From positions 1-64,000 of the forward strand of contig WASQ01000054.1 in the NCBI GenBank assembly GCA_009712185.1: 64,000 bases of DNA, written 5' to 3'. The translations under genes were made by a program, and so were the position numbers. This document shows positions 45,763 through 54,283 of the stretch, in pieces. This DNA comes from Telmatospirillum sp. GTDB taxonomy: Bacteria; Pseudomonadota; Alphaproteobacteria; Rhodospirillales; Magnetospirillaceae. The stretch's first letter is position 1. The number at the start of each line of letters is the position of its first letter. The notes under the pieces are model-generated. The model was not told the origin of the DNA, made no database searches, and worked only from the letters and a program-made list of their open reading frames with translations.

Positions 45763-46202
45763 CCGTTCTTCTCGTCGGCTGCGGATTGCTGGCGGACGCC
45801 CCGGCAATCGCGGATCAGCTTGACGCCCCAACCATTCAATCCTCCGGCGTGACGGTGGAGCAGGCGAAACAGATTCTGGTCCTCGTGCTGAAACACGAAA
45901 AAATCGATACGGCGAATCCTCACCTGTGGATCGACGGCCCCTGGACCGACGAGGAGACCGGACTGCCCTTCCTGGCGGGCCATTATCATTTCGGTATTGT
46001 CGATAACAATCCCGGCGGCGGACGATCCGTTACGCTGGGACAGTTTTCCGTCACGATCCTGACCGGCGACATCTGGCAGACCGAACGCTGCCGGCGCTTT
46101 CGTTTTCCCGCCCTGACCGTCATCCAGAAGCGGATCACGGAAAAGACGGGCCAACCGCTCGCCACCGAGGCCGATGCGAAAGAGGAACTGGGGTGCGACT
46201 GA
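45747..46202 (+). CDS. Small exported protein, putative partner of the hydrolase
   Basis: 151 residues from ATG 45747, with a signal peptide (MYRWMTVLLVGCGLLADAP, cleavage near AIA-DQ). The mature part has SSGVTVEQAKQILVLVLKHE, HLWIDGPWTDEETGLPFLAG, HYHFGIVDNN and ends ADAKEELGCD. No known domain is recognised. Its start lies 16 bases inside the hydrolase reading frame, an intimate pairing. A shrunken second copy lies at 47238-47425. Immunity to the wall hydrolase is a reasonable guess, not shown. Confidence 0.7.
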   Translation: MYRWMTVLLVGCGLLADAPAIADQLDAPTIQSSGVTVEQAKQILVLVLKHEKIDTANPHLWIDGPWTDEETGLPFLAGHYHFGIVDNNPGGGRSVTLGQFSVTILTGDIWQTERCRRFRFPALTVIQKRITEKTGQPLATEADAKEELGCD

Positions 46203-46597
46203 CGGCGGGATTCCGACATCCGGATCCCTGACGAGCGGGACGCCCATCTTACCCGCCGGCTACGCCGGAGCCGGACGAAAGGCCTGCCTTCCGGCTTTGC
46301 CGAACACCCAGAGACAAGCGTCTGCGAGACCCGCCTCCAAGGAGACGCCCTCCGAAAACATGGAGCCGACACAGTTCCTCCGGCATGGATATCCCGGCCG
46401 CGATGCCGGCCCTCCGCCATACGCAGGCCTCGGGGCCGGTGGTCGCGACCTGAAAGAAGCCCCCCCTGCACCCCACAGAATCGAGCCGCCGCATTTCGGC
46501 AGCGGCCAGGGGATCCCCCGCCCCGGATATCCTGACGGCAAGGCTCATCGCGACGAGGGCCACGACACCGCAGGCGTGGACTGTCCGCGATCCGGCC
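46203..46597 (+). other. Gene-free stretch with a REP-like hairpin
   Basis: No credible gene. At 46277-46306 is an inverted copy of the REP-like core (GGCCTGCCTTCCGGCTTTGC...). Sequence after the exported-protein stop (GATTCCGACATC...) is also found after the decayed copy at 47420-47450, so the duplication included flanking DNA. Confidence 0.5.
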
Positions 46598-46963
46598 TTG
46601 TCAAACTTACCGTCAAAGTGGGAGGATGCCGTCAAGGCATTCAGGGACGGCGCTGTCAGCGGCTTCATTTCCAATCTGCTGACTGTTGTCATCAATACGG
46701 TCATGACGACCTGGAAGCGGTCGGTCCGGATTGTCCGCGAGGACGTCATGTCCCTTTATTGCGCCCTGAAAATGCTGGCCTTCCCTCCCGAAGGAATGAC
46801 TCTGGAACAGGCTGCTCACGAGGCATCGAAGCTGCTGGTTGCTGGCGCCGTAGTGGGCTTGGGGGTTTTCGGAGAGGAGAGGTCTTGGCAAAGCGTTGGA
46901 TGGCGTATCCGGGCGCTGCGCGGTGCTGATCGGGGATGCGTTGGGAGTCCAGACGAATTGAAG
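46598..46963 (+). pseudogene. Truncated gene fragment with membrane-like segment
   Basis: An open stretch of about 120 codons opening at TTG 46598: KWEDAVKAFRDGAVSGFISN, a hydrophobic LLTVVINTVM, then RSVRIVREDVMSLYCALKML and FPPEGMTLEQAAHEASKLLV. It looks like the C-terminal end of a larger conserved protein, without its N-terminal part. It then runs in frame into the XRE gene through a poor-quality linker. No ribosome binding site is evident. I recognise the segment as family-like but cannot name it. Confidence 0.5.
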
Positions 46964-47179
46964 ATGCGCCACCACTACAAGATCCGCGCCTATCGCGTCG
47001 AGCGAGGTCTCTCGCTGCGCGAGCTGGCGGCCATGGTCGGGATCGGCAGAATGGAAATGACGAAGATCGACGCGGGCGAACGCCTGATCGACGAGACGTT
47101 GCAGGCAACCCTGGCGGAGGCACTGGGCGTTGATCCCGGCGAACTCGACTATGCCGTCGACCATTCGGGCAAGAGGTAG
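46964..47179 (+). CDS. XRE-family helix-turn-helix regulator
   Basis: 71 residues starting MRHHYKIRAYRVERG at ATG 46964. A Cro/CI HTH spans about residues 8-62: RGLSLRELAAMVGIGRMEMT, KIDAGERLIDETLQ and LAEALGVDPGELD. No frame break, but the ORF has no stop between it and the preceding fragment, so a fusion read-through is also possible. The type is common beside mobile or toxin-linked genes. Ribosome binding site is weak (GAAG). Confidence 0.7.
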   Translation: MRHHYKIRAYRVERGLSLRELAAMVGIGRMEMTKIDAGERLIDETLQATLAEALGVDPGELDYAVDHSGKR

Positions 47180-47237
47180 GTTCGTGCCAGGTTATTGCAC
47201 CACGTCCGGTGGAGCCTCTGGCTGAAATCCGCCCCAT

Positions 47238-47425
47238 ATGGCTCTTCTCGTCGGCGCGGGATTGATGCCGGGCGCCCCCGGCCATTCAATCCTCCGGCGT
47301 GACGGTGGATCAGGCCAAACAAATTCCGGCCCAGACCGTCACCCAAGGAATGACCACGGAAAGGACGGGCCAGAGGTTCGCCGCCAAGGCCGATGCGAAA
47401 GAGCGGTTGGGGTGCGGCTCACGCC
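47238..47425 (+). pseudogene. Decayed second copy of the small exported protein gene
   Basis: Matches the gene at 45747-46202 in pieces: CTTCTCGTCGGC in the signal region, CCATTCAATCCTCCGGCGTG followed by GTGGATCAGGCCAAACA, then jumps to the 3' part ACGGAAAGGACGGGCC and GGCCGATGCGAAAGAG. About 21 bases near the signal-peptide end and the whole central part are missing, and the reading frame changes at the first deletion. Function as a protein is lost. It shows the exported gene was once present twice. Confidence 0.8.
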
Positions 47426-47496
47426 GGAATTCCGACATCTGGCTCCCTGACCGGACGAAGCGGCATTCGATCCGCGTGCGACGTCTGAGCCTGTGG

Positions 47497-47551
47497 AAAG
47501 GCCTGCCTTTCGGCTTCGCCGAATGGCGAGCGGGACGCTCGCCCCACTCAC
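47497..47551 (-). repeat. REP-like repeat, inverted copy
   Basis: Reverse complement carries GTGAGTGGGGCGAGCGTCCC and TTCGGC-GAA-GCCGAA, the same order as the copies at 97-207 and 14768-14912. The surrounding 47426-47952 has no credible gene. Confidence 0.75.
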
Positions 47552-47952
47552 GGAGTCCCAGGACTCTTCCATCTGTTTTTTCCGCCAGCCGGCCCCCGCA
47601 GGCCGGGACTTCTCCATTTTTTCACGATCCGATATCGGGGAGCGGCGACGACAAGGTGACGGCGGTTCCGGGGGCGTCACGACCGCCTGACCGCCTCACG
47701 GAGCGGGACCGGCGGGAGAGGCGGCGGGACCAGACAGGAAAATCCTGGCGGGACGGCGCGTAAAGACGTCGGACAGCCCCTTCTGATCGCTGTTATTCGT
47801 CCGGCTTAACAATCACCCCGCCTTCCGCCCTGCGTCGCCCTAACCTATTTCCAGTTGTTTTCTCGCATCCAGGAACACACCTGAAAGGCGCGGCCGCGTG
47901 CGCAGCCAGCCTATCCGGGAGACCACGGATCAAGAGGGAAAAGGGGAACGTC

Positions 47953-49233
47953 ATGACGACCGCCCATACTATCGCCGGAACTGCCCGACCAGGGCCCGGC
48001 GCCACCGGACTTTCGATTGCGGAACGATACCGCCTGGTTCGGGACACGACCGAGCGTCTGGCGGCGCCGCTCTCGGCGGAGGATCAGACGGTCCAGTCGA
48101 TGATGGAAACCAGCCCGACCAAATGGCATCGCGGCCATACAAGCTGGTTTTTCGAGGTACTGGCCCTGCGGCCGCACTGTCCGGGCTACCGTCTGTTCGA
48201 TGAGCGCTTCCTCTTCCTGTTCAATTCCTATTACGAGGCGCTGGGGCCACGCCACGAACGCGGATCACGCGGCCTGATCACCCGGCCGGGGATCGCCGAC
48301 ATCGCGCGTTACCGCCACCATGTCGACGAGGCCATGACCGATTTGCTGCGGACGGAGCCGGATCCCGTGCTGTCCCGGGTCATCACCCTTGGCCTGAACC
48401 ATGAGCAGCAGCATCAGGAACTGTTGCTGACCGACATCAAGCATGCCTTCGCGCAAAATCCGCTGGCGCCCGTCTACTGTCCCTTGCCGGCGGATCGGGA
48501 TGATCCGCCGGCGCCCCCGCCCCGATGGATCCAGGTTGAAGGTGGCCTGCACTGGGTCGGATGCGACGCCGGAACCACGGACTTCCATTTCGACAATGAA
48601 GGGCCGGCCCACACCGTCTTCTTGAACGATTTCCAGATCGCCGACCGGCCGGTCAGCGTCGGCGAGTATCTGGAGTTCGTGGAGGACGGCGGCTATCGGA
48701 CACCGACGCTCTGGCTGGCCGACGGACTGCCCCTGGCGCGGGACTGGGACGGCCCCGCCTATTGGGAGAAACGGGACGGCGCGTGGTTCGCGCGGACCCT
48801 GCATGGACGGTTGCCCCTCGACCCTGCGGAACCGGTCTGTCACATCAGCTATTACGAGGCCCAGGCCTTCGCCACCTGGGCCGGCAAACGCCTTCCCACG
48901 GAATTCGAGTGGGAGGTGGCCGCCCGGCGGTGGTCGGACGGCGCCGTCCGTCACCCGCGTGACATCCGGCCGCATCCCGGACCTCTCCACCCGGGATTCG
49001 ATCAGGACGTCTGGGAATGGACGGCCAGCGCCTATCTGCCCTATCCCGGATACCGCCCGGCGCCGGGCGCGGTCGGCGAATACAACGGAAAGTTCATGGT
49101 GGGACAGATGGTCCTCAGGGGCCGGTCCTGCGCGACACCCCCCGGCCATGACCGGCTGACCTACCGCAATTTTTTCGCGCCGGCCGCCCGATGGCAATTT
49201 TCCGGGCTGCGCCTTGCCGGGGAGATCCAGTGA
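47953..49233 (+). CDS. egtB: Hercynine oxygenase EgtB
   Basis: Iron-dependent sulfoxide synthase joining hercynine and a Cys-containing thiol in ergothioneine synthesis. 426 residues: N-terminal DinB-like domain with metal His ligands in WHRGHTSWFFE and HEQQHQELLLTD, and a C-terminal FGE-sulfatase domain (about 180-425; KRLPTEFEWEVAARRW, VWEWTASAY, RNFFAPAARWQFSGLRL). TGATG links its stop to the egtD start. GGGG and AAAAGGGG precede the ATG. Confidence 0.96.
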   Translation: MTTAHTIAGTARPGPGATGLSIAERYRLVRDTTERLAAPLSAEDQTVQSMMETSPTKWHRGHTSWFFEVLALRPHCPGYRLFDERFLFLFNSYYEALGPRHERGSRGLITRPGIADIARYRHHVDEAMTDLLRTEPDPVLSRVITLGLNHEQQHQELLLTDIKHAFAQNPLAPVYCPLPADRDDPPAPPPRWIQVEGGLHWVGCDAGTTDFHFDNEGPAHTVFLNDFQIADRPVSVGEYLEFVEDGGYRTPTLWLADGLPLARDWDGPAYWEKRDGAWFARTLHGRLPLDPAEPVCHISYYEAQAFATWAGKRLPTEFEWEVAARRWSDGAVRHPRDIRPHPGPLHPGFDQDVWEWTASAYLPYPGYRPAPGAVGEYNGKFMVGQMVLRGRSCATPPGHDRLTYRNFFAPAARWQFSGLRLAGEIQ

Positions 49234-50219
49234 TGAGCGACGCATTGAACCGCCTTCACGATATCGAACCCTCGGTCGGCGAATTCCGGGACGCCGTCCT
49301 GGCCGGCCTCGCGCATCCGCGCAAAAGCCTGCCCAGCAAGTTCTTTTATGACGCCGAGGGGTCGCGGCTGTTCGACCGGATCACCGAACTGCCCGAATAT
49401 TATCCGACCCGGACGGAATGCCGGATCCTGCGCGACCATGCCGGCGACATCGCCGGTCTGATCGGGCCCGGCGTTCGGCTGGTGGAGTTCGGATCGGGCG
49501 CCGGCATCAAGATCCGGCTGTTGCTGTCGGCGCTGGACCGGCCCGCCGCCTATGTTCCGGTCGACATTTCCCGCCAGCATCTGCTGACCGCGACGGCGCG
49601 TCTCGCGCGCGAATTCCCCGGACTTCCCATCGTCCCGGTCTGCGCCGACTACACCCGCCCCTTCACCTTGCCGGACCACCGGTCGGCCGGCGCCGGTCAC
49701 GACACTGTGCCGGGGCCGGCGGTCGGTTTTTTCCCGGGATCGACCATCGGCAATTTCACGCCGGCCGAAGCCCGCGATTTCCTGGAAACCGCCCGATGTC
49801 TTCTGGGGCCGGGATCGTCCATGATTCTCGGCATCGATCTCAGGAAAGACGAGGGAACCCTGAGCCGCGCCTACAATGACACGGCCGGCGTCACCGCGGC
49901 CTTCAATCTCAACCTGCTGCGTCGGATCAACCGGGAGTTGGACGGAACCTTTTCCCTGGACCAGTTCACGCACGCCGCCTGGTGGAACGCCCGTCAGGGC
50001 CGGGTCGAAATGCATCTGGTCAGCCGCCGCGACCAGGAGGTCGGCATCGGCGCGCACCGGGTGCGATTCCGCGCGGGCGAGACGATCCACACGGAAAATT
50101 CCTACAAATACAGCCTGGATCAGGCCCGCGATCTGGCGGCGGGGGCCGGCTATCGCACGCGGACCGCCTGGACCGACGACGCCGCCCTGTTCGCCGTCCT
50201 GCTTCTGACGGCGCCATAG
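49233..50219 (+). CDS. egtD: Histidine N-alpha-methyltransferase EgtD
   Basis: SAM-dependent enzyme that trimethylates histidine to hercynine, the step before EgtB. 328 residues from ATG 49233. Typical segments are PSKFFYDAEGSRLFDRITEL, the SAM loop VEFGSGAGIK, FFPGSTIGNFTP and the end region ENSYKYSLDQARDLAAGAGY. The minimal EgtB-EgtD pair is enough in many proteobacteria if the sulfur donor is glutathione or gamma-Glu-Cys and a lyase acts elsewhere. Confidence 0.96.
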   Translation: MSDALNRLHDIEPSVGEFRDAVLAGLAHPRKSLPSKFFYDAEGSRLFDRITELPEYYPTRTECRILRDHAGDIAGLIGPGVRLVEFGSGAGIKIRLLLSALDRPAAYVPVDISRQHLLTATARLAREFPGLPIVPVCADYTRPFTLPDHRSAGAGHDTVPGPAVGFFPGSTIGNFTPAEARDFLETARCLLGPGSSMILGIDLRKDEGTLSRAYNDTAGVTAAFNLNLLRRINRELDGTFSLDQFTHAAWWNARQGRVEMHLVSRRDQEVGIGAHRVRFRAGETIHTENSYKYSLDQARDLAAGAGYRTRTAWTDDAALFAVLLLTAP

Positions 50220-50363
50220 CCCCGGCCCCGGTCCTGCGAGTTCACCCGCGAGCCCGCTCTCGGGCCCGCCAGATGGCGGACGATGGCCCGAGGGTCGCGG
50301 AGTACCGCGGCACAAGGCTGGCCGCGGATCGGATCCGATCCCGCGCGGGACGGGTCAAACGCA

Positions 50364-50397
50364 CCATCGCGGGGACCGGAACCGGCCCCCGCGATGG
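50364..50397. terminator. Bidirectional hairpin between egtD and rubrerythrin
   Basis: CCATCGCGGGG (50364-50374) pairs with CCCCGCGATGG (50387-50397), and the loop contains CCGG-AA-CCGG. It separates two convergent genes. T runs are lacking, so termination would rely on stem stability. Confidence 0.5.
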
Positions 50398-50403
50398 CCG
50401 CGA

Positions 50404-50904
50404 TCACTCGATTTCAGTGAATTTGTCGCCACGCACCTTGCAGACCGGACAGTGGTCCGGAACGTCGCCCACCACTGTATGGCCGCAGACCGGACAGACA
50501 TAGATCCGTCCCTCCTCCAGATCATGGCCGTCCTTGACCGCGGTCAGCGCCTCGGTGAACAGGCCATGATGGGTCTCCTCGACGGCCATGGCATATTTCA
50601 TCGAGGTCGCCGCCTGACGATGCCCCTCCGCCTCGGCCTCGGCGACAAAACCGGGATACATCTCCTTGAACTCATGCAATTCGCCGGCAACCGCCTCCGC
50701 AAGGTTCTCAGCCGTTGTCTTAACACCGCCCATGGCGCGCAAATGGGCATGGGCGTGGATGGTCTCGGCCGCGGCCACGGCGCGGAACAGCTTCGCCACC
50801 TGGGTCAGCCCCTCTTTCCGCGCGGCCTCCCCGAACGCCAGATATTTGCGGTTCGCCTGACTTTCCCCGGCGAACGCCTCCGCCAGATTCTTTTCCGTCT
50901 TCAT
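50404..50904 (-). CDS. Rubrerythrin
   Basis: 166-residue non-haem iron protein with an N-terminal ferritin-like di-iron domain (ligands in AGESQANRKY, AETIHAHAH, AGELHEFKEMYP and VEETHHGLF) and a C-terminal rubredoxin-like Fe(SCys)4 site (YVCPVCGHTV and DHCPVCKVRG). Reduces hydrogen peroxide with electrons from NADH-dependent partners. Usual for microaerobic or anaerobic bacteria. Confidence 0.93.
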   Translation of the reverse strand: MKTEKNLAEAFAGESQANRKYLAFGEAARKEGLTQVAKLFRAVAAAETIHAHAHLRAMGGVKTTAENLAEAVAGELHEFKEMYPGFVAEAEAEGHRQAATSMKYAMAVEETHHGLFTEALTAVKDGHDLEEGRIYVCPVCGHTVVGDVPDHCPVCKVRGDKFTEIE

Positions 50905-51209
50905 GGTCTTGACCTCTCTTTATTCCCGCCCTGAAGGGCGGCACCAATCCCCCGGTATGGAAAAGCCGGTGGCAATCCTGGGATCGTCTTGCATGGAAGC
51001 AGGCCTGTGGCAATATGGAATATGCCAAAAGTAATAACGATTCAATTTTCAGGGATATCGCCTTTTACTCACATGGTGCACCGCAAAATCACACCATGGC
51101 TTTATAGTTGATTGAAATGGCGCTATCGTTTCTGGTCTTTGAAGAAGAAAAAAAATCCGTCTGGAGGGAAGTGACATCTGAAACATGATCATCGCTATGG
51201 GGGGATGTG
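50905..51209. other. Divergent region between rubrerythrin and the chemoreceptor
   Basis: A 305-base gap with relatively AT-rich sequence from 51010 to 51160. No promoter pair is convincing and no Fur, PerR or sigma-54 site is clear. GGGGG precedes the receptor start. Confidence 0.4.
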
Positions 51210-52889
51210 ATGAACATAAAATCGATCAGTGCGCGTCTTTTAATGGTTATTGCCATAACTGTTTTCGGGTCTCTGGCTGCATTGACGATCGCGGCCTACG
51301 AACTTCACCAGCAGATCATCGACGACAAAGTCGATAAGACGCGGGCCATGGCCGAAGTGGCCCGCAACATCGCGAAGGGGTTTGACGAGCGATCCAAGGC
51401 CGGGGAGTTTGATCAGCAGACCGCCCAGTCGCTCGCCAAGGCCACCTTGCGGCTCCTCCGCTACGACAACAGCAATTACTTCTACATTTATGATCCGACG
51501 GGGACCGTTCTGGTTCACGGAACCTTCCCGGCCCGCGAAAACAAGAATTTCATCGATGAGAAGGACGCGGCCGGCAACGACTACATCAAGGACATCATCA
51601 ATGCCGGAAAGAAGGGTGGAGGCATCCTCCGCTTCTATTTCCCGAAGGCGCCCGGAACGCCGGCTCTTCCCAAAATCAGCGCCATATCGGCTTACGAGCC
51701 CTGGGGCTGGATTTTCGGCACCGGCGCCTATTACGACGATATCGAGACCGAATTCTGGTCTGAAATCGCCGCCCTGGCCGGTCTGGTCGGCGCCATTCTT
51801 GCCCTGTCGATCCTGGCCGGCGTGCTGCTGGCCCGCTCCATCACCAGGCCGCTTCATTCCCTGTCCGAGGTCACCCGCAGTCTGGCCGGCGGCGATTACC
51901 GCATCGACGTCACGGCGGCGACCCGGCAGGACGAGATCGGCGGTCTCGCCCGTTCAATCGAATCGCTGCGCGACGAGGCGAAACAAGCCAGCGAACTGCG
52001 CGCCGCCCAGGCCGAGCGGGAAGAACAGCAGGCCCGTCAGCGCAAGCAGGAGATGCTGCGCCTTGCCGACGCTTTCGAGGCCAGCGTGATGGGGGTGGTC
52101 AAGTCCGTCTCCTCTTCGGGAGAGGAATTGCAGGGCACCGCGAAGACCATGACCACGGCGGCGGATGAGGCCTCAACCCAGGCGACGACCGTGGCGTCGG
52201 CCGCCGAGGAGGCGACGGCCAATGTTCAGACCGTGGCTGCCGCCGCCGAGGAACTGTCCTCCTCCATCGCCGAAATCTCGCGTCAGGTCACCGATGCGGC
52301 CCGGATCTCCACCACCGCGTCGGAAGAGGTCGCTGAGACCAACTCCATGATCCAGGGACTGGCATCGGCCGCCGACCGCATCGGCGAGGTGGTCAAGCTG
52401 ATCAATGACATCGCCAGCCAGACCAATCTGCTGGCCCTGAACGCCACCATCGAGGCGGCGCGCGCCGGCGATGCCGGAAAAGGTTTCGCCGTGGTGGCGG
52501 GCGAAGTGAAAAATCTGGCCAACCAGACCGGCCGCGCCACGGAGGAAATCACCGGTCAGATCTCTGCGGTGCAGGAGGAGACGCGCCGCGTCGTCGATGC
52601 CATCAAAGGCATCGGCACGGTGATCAATCAGGTCTACGAGATCTCCTCGGGAATCGCCTCGGCGGTTGAACAACAAGGCGCCGCCACCCAGGAGATCGCC
52701 CGCAACGTCCAACAGGCGGCGCAGGGGACCCGTCAGGTCTCCCAGACCATCGGAGTCGTGGCGGAAACGGTGCGCGCCACCGGCACGGCCGCCGGCCGCG
52801 TGCTCCGTTCCGCCGATGTCCTGGCAGGCGATTCCGGACGGCTGAAACAGGAGGTCGGCAGCTTCCTGAGCTCCATCCGCGCCGACTGA
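51210..52889 (+). CDS. Methyl-accepting chemotaxis protein, sCache type
   Basis: Membrane chemoreceptor of 559 residues. N-terminal helix (about 8-30), a periplasmic sCache-2 domain (about 35-185; [44 protein letters not shown]), second helix (about 190-215), HAMP (about 215-265) and a cytoplasmic signalling domain whose hairpin tip is [20 protein letters not shown]. sCache domains bind small carboxylates in several bacteria. The start may instead be GTG 51207, one codon earlier. No che genes lie nearby. Confidence 0.94.
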   Translation: MNIKSISARLLMVIAITVFGSLAALTIAAYELHQQIIDDKVDKTRAMAEVARNIAKGFDERSKAGEFDQQTAQSLAKATLRLLRYDNSNYFYIYDPTGTVLVHGTFPARENKNFIDEKDAAGNDYIKDIINAGKKGGGILRFYFPKAPGTPALPKISAISAYEPWGWIFGTGAYYDDIETEFWSEIAALAGLVGAILALSILAGVLLARSITRPLHSLSEVTRSLAGGDYRIDVTAATRQDEIGGLARSIESLRDEAKQASELRAAQAEREEQQARQRKQEMLRLADAFEASVMGVVKSVSSSGEELQGTAKTMTTAADEASTQATTVASAAEEATANVQTVAAAAEELSSSIAEISRQVTDAARISTTASEEVAETNSMIQGLASAADRIGEVVKLINDIASQTNLLALNATIEAARAGDAGKGFAVVAGEVKNLANQTGRATEEITGQISAVQEETRRVVDAIKGIGTVINQVYEISSGIASAVEQQGAATQEIARNVQQAAQGTRQVSQTIGVVAETVRATGTAAGRVLRSADVLAGDSGRLKQEVGSFLSSIRAD

Positions 52890-52927
52890 TCGCGACGCGT
52901 TGCGGCCGGGGCGGCGCCGTCTCGTTC

Positions 52928-53052
52928 CCCCCGGTCCCACGGGCGGGGGCTCACAAGCCCCCGCCCGCATCGGCCGCTGCCCCACGTCCCCGCCCGTGGG
53001 ACCGGGGGCCGCGGGGACTGACGGCGGCGGAATTTTCACACGCTCTCCCGCC
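52928..53052. repeat. Nested GC-rich inverted repeats and half of a palindromic insert
   Basis: Arms 52928-52948 and 52988-53008 are 21-base perfect complements. Within the left side, CGGGCGGGGGCT (52940-52951) pairs perfectly with AGCCCCCGCCCG (52956-52967), so the two hairpins compete for the same bases. At 53033-53050 is TTTTCACACGCTCTCCCG, the right arm of the palindromic insert seen at 14821-14838. The gap 52890-53164 has no gene. Confidence 0.75.
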
Positions 53053-53164
53053 CGCCCCGCCGATCGCGACCGGACCAAAGTCCCACTTGACCAGTCCCGG
53101 CTCCTTCCCGCTTACTGATCGCACGACCAAAGGTTGTCCTCTGTCCCCGCAAGGATTGTCCCTC

Positions 53165-54043
53165 GTGAAAGACGCATCGACTGGCGCGCTGATCACCCGT
53201 CTTGCCCCGGGGCTGTTCGTGCTGCTGTGGAGCAGCGGCTTTATCGGCACCAAATATGGCCTGCCCTATGCCCCGCCCTTCACCTTCGTTCTGGCGCGGA
53301 TGATCATCGCCTGCACGATCCTGACGACCGTATCGCTGGTCTTCCGCGCGCCCTGGCCACGCCGCTGGCAGGACCTTGGTCATCTGGCGGTGGCCGGGCT
53401 CCTGGTGCACGGGACCTATCTGGGGGGTGTTTCCGCCGCTATCGCGGAGGGCGTGCCCGCCGGCCAGGTGGCCCTGATCGTGGGCCTGCAACCTTTGCTG
53501 ACCGCGGCGGTGGCGGGTCCCCTGCTGGGGGAGCGGGTCACCGCCCGTCAGTGGCTGGGGCTGCTCCTCGGATTGGCCGGAGTCTGGCTGGTGGTGTCGC
53601 AAAAGACCGGAAACGACGGCGTCACCGACGCGGGCGCCATCGCCTGGACCGTCATGGCCCTTCTCGGCATCACCGGCGGAACCCTTTACCAGAAGCGCTT
53701 CTGCACCGGAATGGACCTGCGCAGCGGCACAGCGGTCCAGTATCTGGCCGCGGGGACGATGGCCGCCCTGCTGGCCTTCACCCGGGAAACGCCCCATCTC
53801 GACGTCACCGCGTCACTGGCGCTGGCCCTGCTGTGGCTGGTTTTCGTCCTGTCCTTCGGCGCGATCTTCCTGCTGTTCACCCTGATCCGGCACGGGCAGG
53901 CGGCCAGGGTGGCCAGCCTGTTCTATCTGACGCCGCCCACCACCGCGATCATGGCCTGGGCCCTGTTCGGCGAGCATCTCGCCCCGTCCGGACTTCTGGG
54001 ATTTGCGGTGGCAGCCGCCGGTGTCGCCCTGACGAGACGTTAG
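53165..54043 (+). CDS. EamA/DMT family transporter
   Basis: Inner-membrane drug/metabolite transporter of 292 residues with ten predicted helices in two EamA halves (first half APGLFVLLWSSGFIGTKYGL, second half starting about AGAIAWTVMALLGITGG). GTG 53165 is preferred, ten bases after AAGGA; no ATG suits. Substrate cannot be deduced. The ORF can be read further upstream, into low-complexity sequence. Confidence 0.85.
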   Translation: MKDASTGALITRLAPGLFVLLWSSGFIGTKYGLPYAPPFTFVLARMIIACTILTTVSLVFRAPWPRRWQDLGHLAVAGLLVHGTYLGGVSAAIAEGVPAGQVALIVGLQPLLTAAVAGPLLGERVTARQWLGLLLGLAGVWLVVSQKTGNDGVTDAGAIAWTVMALLGITGGTLYQKRFCTGMDLRSGTAVQYLAAGTMAALLAFTRETPHLDVTASLALALLWLVFVLSFGAIFLLFTLIRHGQAARVASLFYLTPPTTAIMAWALFGEHLAPSGLLGFAVAAAGVALTRR

Positions 54044-54283
54044 CCCCTGGCGAAACGATATCCTCCGAACCCGGGGCCGTTTTCCCACCAGACCGGACCC
54101 CGATCTGAAATTAACACTCGATAACACGCGCAAAATTATTCAAAAATGTCGCAGCCCTTCCCGTTACGGGTGCACCCAGCGTGCCGGCCGGTCCCCAGGC
54201 CGCGGACATCCGGGCGGGAAGGGTCCCCCAGGCGAAACAACGAACCTTGGGGATACCAGCAAAAAAGCCGAATGGAGGAAACG

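Noticed and set aside
44871-47900. Integrated element with tRNA-Leu attachment repeat
   Set aside because: No repeat of the tRNA 3' end (TTCGAGTCCGACCTGGGG) was seen downstream, and no integrase gene lies next to the tRNA; xerD at 38.9 kb is the housekeeping recombinase.
50960-51060. Fur or PerR box upstream of rubrerythrin
   Set aside because: AT-rich imperfect repeats are present but do not match a consensus closely enough to call.
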